DNA from: an uncultured Acetatifactor sp.
GTDB taxonomy: Bacteria > Bacillota > Clostridia > Lachnospirales > Lachnospiraceae
Direction: 5' to 3'
Length of the DNA: 64,000 nucleotides
NCBI GenBank assembly: GCA_944383825.1
Contig: CALWRA010000008.1
Coordinates: forward strand, 1 to 64,000
In this document: positions 62,816-64,000 of the stretch, one piece after another
Layout: the number at the start of each line of letters is the position of its first letter
Numbering within the stretch: position 1 is the stretch's first letter
Translations under genes and position numbers: made by a program
Notes under the pieces: model-generated
What the model was told of the DNA's origin: nothing
What the model saw: the letters and a program-made list of their open reading frames with translations, nothing else
Database searches by the model: none

Positions 62816-62847
62816 TTGTTAACAATATTTATTTATATGGTTTACAA
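62816..62847. promoter_or_regulatory. BirA (biotin repressor) operator
   Basis: TTGTTAAC (62816-62823), 16 bp, GTTTACAA (62840-62847). It matches the Firmicute BirA box (TTGTTAAC, about 14-16 bp, GTTAACAA) with one mismatch. It lies directly downstream of the bioY -10, where a repressor would block transcription. Confidence 0.85.
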
Positions 62848-62875
62848 TTTGCCAAGCGATTGAGAGGATTTGATA

Positions 62876-63445
62876 ATGTATGATGAAATGACAAAAAGCG
62901 CTTCCCGGATGAACGTAAAGATGTTGGCATTGACCGGATTAATGGCGGCTGTTATTTGTATTCTGGGCCCCCTGTCCTTCTCCATTCCCATAAGTCCGGT
63001 GCCCTTCTCCCTTGGAACCCTTGCAATCTACTTTGCCGTATCCGTTCTTGGTATGAAGCGGGGAGCCCTCAGCGTAATCATTTACATACTGCTGGGCCTG
63101 GCCGGCCTTCCTGTTTTCAGCGGATTCGGCAGCGGAGCTGGAAAGTTGCTTGGCCCCACCGGCGGATACATCATCGGTTATCTTTTCATGGCTGTCGTCT
63201 GCGGCCATTTTGCCGATAAATTTTCCAAAAGACCCCCAATATTCTTTCTCGGAATGGCTTTAGGCACCATTGTCTGCTATCTCTTCGGAACATTCTGGCT
63301 TGCCCTTCAATCATCCATGAGCTTTTCTGCCGCTCTCTGGGCAGGCGTTATTCCCTTCATTCCCGGAGATATTGTAAAGCTCATACTCGCGGGCGCACTT
63401 GGCCTGCAGCTGAAAGGACGGCTGAAAAGGGCAGGTCTTATCTGA
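62876..63445 (+). CDS. bioY: Biotin transporter BioY (ECF S component)
   Basis: A 189-residue integral membrane protein with six hydrophobic segments; the substrate-binding S component of an ECF biotin transporter. Signature blocks are SFSIPISPVPFSLGTLAIYF, YILLGLAGLPVFSGFGSG and LGPTGGYIIGYLF. The ATG at 62876 follows GAGAGG by eight bases. No bioMN (EcfAT) genes are adjacent, so it likely uses a shared energising module. BirA control is expected from the operator. Confidence 0.94.
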   Translation: MYDEMTKSASRMNVKMLALTGLMAAVICILGPLSFSIPISPVPFSLGTLAIYFAVSVLGMKRGALSVIIYILLGLAGLPVFSGFGSGAGKLLGPTGGYIIGYLFMAVVCGHFADKFSKRPPIFFLGMALGTIVCYLFGTFWLALQSSMSFSAALWAGVIPFIPGDIVKLILAGALGLQLKGRLKRAGLI

Positions 63446-63457
63446 GACCTGCCCTTT
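63426..63457. terminator. Terminator, bioY / NahK-like gene
   Basis: A 13-bp perfect stem, AAAGGGCAGGTCT (63426-63438) and AGACCTGCCCTTT (63445-63457), with a 6-base loop. It overlaps the bioY stop codon and serves the two convergent genes. Confidence 0.75.
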
Positions 63458-63473
63458 ATCATATGGTTCCCGC

Positions 63474-64000
<527 letters not shown>

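Overview
The window looks like chromosomal DNA of a Lachnospiraceae-type clostridium (Firmicutes). The evidence is the set of endospore genes (spoIID, spoIIQ, sipL, spoVT, spoVG and a broken spoIIID), the split glgC/glgD pair, a T-box in front of ileS, the DnaD/DnaC-type loader pair, and family-restricted proteins (DUF5688, DUF1934, DUF6056, long Prs). No rRNA, tRNA, CRISPR array or complete insertion sequence was seen. Most genes from 1 to 42 kb are on the minus strand. Two leaders carry sigma-28-type promoters, so the organism is probably flagellated, although no flagellar structural gene lies here.

Layout. 1-0.66 kb: right end of a mobile element (tnpV) joined to a spoIIID gene that has lost its 3' half. 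0.7-7.4 kb: small-enzyme cluster (GNAT, nitrilase-fold hydrolase, HD protein, methylglyoxal synthase, phosphatase, DUF5688, endonuclease IV, NlpC/P60 hydrolase). 7.4-15.6 kb: asnS, a lipoprotein foldase, cardiolipin synthase, murI, a GntR regulator and ispE. 15.7-17.6 kb: a sigma-28-promoted gene, a QueD-like protein and a PerR/Fur-type regulator. 17.7-22.4 kb: sipL and the pyrC-pyrK-pyrD operon. 22.6-26.4 kb: plsC, then ddl-murF. 26.5-31.6 kb: amidohydrolase, spoIIQ, spoIID, a second sigma-28-promoted gene (EF-hand-like repeats) with a leader full of CsrA-like motifs, and sseB. 31.6-42.7 kb: aconitase-family hydratase, metallophosphoesterase, glycogen phosphorylase, a DUF6056 membrane protein, and ileS behind its T-box. 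42.9-54.5 kb: diguanylate cyclase, pncB, spoVT, a sugar kinase, a 33-residue ORF, mfd, pth, and a LysR gene divergent from a small protein and a YcjY-like hydrolase. 54.7-64 kb: spoVG, glgC-glgD, murC, a dense DnaA-box cluster in front of dnaD-dnaC-prs, bioY under a BirA operator, and a partial NahK-like kinase.

Themes. Peptidoglycan precursor synthesis (murI, murF, ddl, murC), glycogen turnover (glgC, glgD, glgP), pyrimidine synthesis (pyrC, pyrK, pyrD, plus prs) and replication or repair (nfo, mfd, dnaD, dnaC) are all represented. The most notable signals are regulatory. They are the interrupted spoIIID, two isolated sigma-28 promoters with CsrA-like leaders, and seven DnaA boxes in front of the helicase-loader genes. 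Functions are assigned by recognising families and motifs by eye; no database search was run.
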